Shown one piece after another: positions 5,263 through 6,572 of a stretch of 6,572 nt of DNA (positions are counted from its first letter, which is position 1; each line of letters begins with the position of its first letter). A model generated the notes under the pieces. It did not search any database. It saw nothing but the letters and a program-made list of their open reading frames with translations, and was not told where the DNA came from. A program made the translations under genes and the position numbers. This DNA comes from Ghiorsea sp. (GTDB taxonomy: Bacteria > Pseudomonadota > Zetaproteobacteria > Mariprofundales > Mariprofundaceae), in NCBI GenBank assembly GCA_021772875.1, contig JAJFLD010000063.1, forward strand, positions 1 to 6,572, written 5' to 3'.

Positions 5263-6572
5263 GCCGTTTTGAAGGTATGACACAGCGTATTCATCAATTG
5301 CGAGGTGAGTTGAAAGGTCATAATTATCAATATTATGTGCTGGATGCTCCTCAAATTAGTGATGCTGAATATGACAAGCTTCTGCGTGAGTTGGCAGAGC
5401 TGGAAGATGCCTTGGGTGAACAAGTGCCCACTGATTCTCCTACACAAACAGTAGGATTTAAACCCGATACAGCTTTTCAAAGCAGGGAACATGTTATGCC
5501 CATGTTGTCCCTTGCCAATGCTTTTTCGGATGAAGAAATGACCGATTTTTTACGAAGACACCGCGATATATTGGGCGAAAATAGTAGCATTGAATACATC
5601 GCAGAGCCTAAGGTGGACGGGCTGGCCATCAATATTTACTACGCCTTTGGGCAGATGGTATTTGCTGCGACTCGTGGTGATGGTTTGGTTGGAGAAGATG
5701 TCACGGATAATATTCGGTCTGTGGCCGGTATTCCGTGGTCGTTGTGCTCGGATAAACTTGAAATACCAGATCAGTTTGAGGTGCGTGGTGAAGTCTATAT
5801 GCCTAAAACCTCCTTTGAGGCTTTAAACCAAAGGCAAAGGGATGTGGGGGCTAAGGTGTTTGCTAATCCACGCAATGCCGCAGCAGGGTCATTGCGGCAG
5901 CTCGACGCAAAAATCACAGCAAATCGTCATCTTGCATTTTTTGCATATGCAACAGGATTGGGCGGTGATGATTTTGCCAGCAGCCAAAGCCAATTGTTGC
6001 AAGGTTTAGCAACGCTTGGTTTTGCTACACAAGAAACAGCAGTGCTTGGTGATGAGCAAACGATGTTGAAATATTATTCAACATGGCAGGAAAAACGACC
6101 AACATTGGCCTATGAAATTGATGGTATGGTGTTTAAGGTGGATGCCTTTAAACAACAAAAAAGTTTGGGTGCTGTGGCGCGTTCACCGCGTTGGGCGATT
6201 GCTTATAAGTTTCCTGCTGAAGAAGTTGAAACAGTGGTTGAAGCAATCACTTGGCAGGTTGGTCGTACGGGTGTGATTACACCCGTGGCAAATATGAAAT
6301 CAGTGTTGGTGGCTGGTGTGATGGTCTCGCGTGCGACCTTACATAATATCCAAGAATTGGCGCGCAAAGATGTTCGCGCTGGTGATAGGGTGATGATTCG
6401 CCGCGCAGGTGATGTGATTCCAGAAGTGGTAAAAAGCCTATCTATAGCTGATGAACACCGTGGCGAAGCCACACCTATTCCGAAAACTTGCCCTGTTTGT
6501 GATGCTTTGGTGGAGCAGGTAGAAGGTGAAGCGGCGATTCGTTGTACGGGTGGATTATCGTGTTCGGCACAA
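5259..6572 (+). CDS. ligA: NAD-dependent DNA ligase LigA (3' end beyond window)
   Basis: LigA seals nicks in duplex DNA using NAD+ and is essential for replication and repair. I translated the frame by hand to the window edge; it stays open for 438 codons, roughly two thirds of a normal ligase of about 670 residues. The N-terminal Ia domain has YYVLDAPQISDAEYDKL (25-41), the NMN-binding region. The adenylation domain has the KVDG motif with nucleophile K118, then TRGDG, EVRGEV, FANPRNAAAGSLRQLD and IDGMVFKV. The OB domain includes VGRTGVITPVA and IRRAGDVIPEVV. Zinc-finger cysteines C411, C414, C429 and C435 are all present just before the edge. Helix-hairpin-helix and BRCT domains should follow outside. 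The start is probably GTG 5259, overlapping the upstream stop as GTGA; residue numbers then run a constant 3 above E. coli. ATG 5277 is an in-frame alternative, and neither has a good ribosome site. Confidence 0.96.
   Translation, partial: MSRFEGMTQRIHQLRGELKGHNYQYYVLDAPQISDAEYDKLLRELAELEDALGEQVPTDSPTQTVGFKPDTAFQSREHVMPMLSLANAFSDEEMTDFLRRHRDILGENSSIEYIAEPKVDGLAINIYYAFGQMVFAATRGDGLVGEDVTDNIRSVAGIPWSLCSDKLEIPDQFEVRGEVYMPKTSFEALNQRQRDVGAKVFANPRNAAAGSLRQLDAKITANRHLAFFAYATGLGGDDFASSQSQLLQGLATLGFATQETAVLGDEQTMLKYYSTWQEKRPTLAYEIDGMVFKVDAFKQQKSLGAVARSPRWAIAYKFPAEEVETVVEAITWQVGRTGVITPVANMKSVLVAGVMVSRATLHNIQELARKDVRAGDRVMIRRAGDVIPEVVKSLSIADEHRGEATPIPKTCPVCDALVEQVEGEAAIRCTGGLSCSAQ

Noticed and set aside
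1..6572. Mobile element, defence island, CRISPR array or horizontally acquired cassette
   Set aside because: All recognised genes are core housekeeping or envelope genes on one strand with similar base composition. I saw no terminal repeats, transposase, spacer-repeat pattern or tRNA-like attachment site.

Overview
The window looks like a chromosomal core-gene segment from a Gram-negative bacterium, most likely a proteobacterium. By eye it is moderately AT-rich, with GC in the low-to-mid 40s percent. The Gram-negative assignment rests on an RseC/MucC-type inner-membrane protein, a periplasmic Do/HtrA protease with a cleavable signal peptide, and NhaA, Fmt and LigA sequences that follow the E. 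coli proteins closely as I recall them. A gamma- or zetaproteobacterium would fit, but I cannot fix the class from the sequence. All genes are on the + strand, and I see no mobile element, CRISPR array, tRNA or rRNA.

Layout: peptide deformylase (def, 14-532), methionyl-tRNA formyltransferase (fmt, 529-1473) and an RseC/MucC-family membrane protein (1470-1904) form a tight block joined by two 4-bp GTGA overlaps. A 51-bp gap holds a 17-bp perfect palindrome and a possible 17-codon leader ORF. It is followed by nhaA (1956-3143), which must use a TTG start. A 154-bp gap precedes a Do-family (DegQ/MucD-like) serine protease, whose real start is probably the GTG at 3298. A further 57 bp lead to a membrane-anchored TlpA/ResA-type thioredoxin (4741-5262). 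Its stop overlaps by 4 bp (GTGA again) the start of ligA, the NAD-dependent DNA ligase, which runs off the right edge within its zinc finger.

Functionally, Fmt formylates initiator Met-tRNA and Def later removes the formyl group, so these two act on the same N-terminal methionine. RseC, the Do protease and the TlpA-like protein all belong to the envelope (redox, stress and protein quality control), and NhaA handles Na+/pH homeostasis. RseC and the Do protease are close here although no sigma-E or anti-sigma genes are visible. This recalls mucC and mucD of the Pseudomonas algU-mucABCD operon.

I do not see a convincing new multi-gene system. The points most worth a second look are the nhaA leader (palindrome, mini-ORF and TTG start), the mucC/mucD-like neighbourhood split by nhaA, the coupling of a periplasmic thioredoxin gene to ligA, and the fact that five of seven genes appear to start with GTG or TTG.
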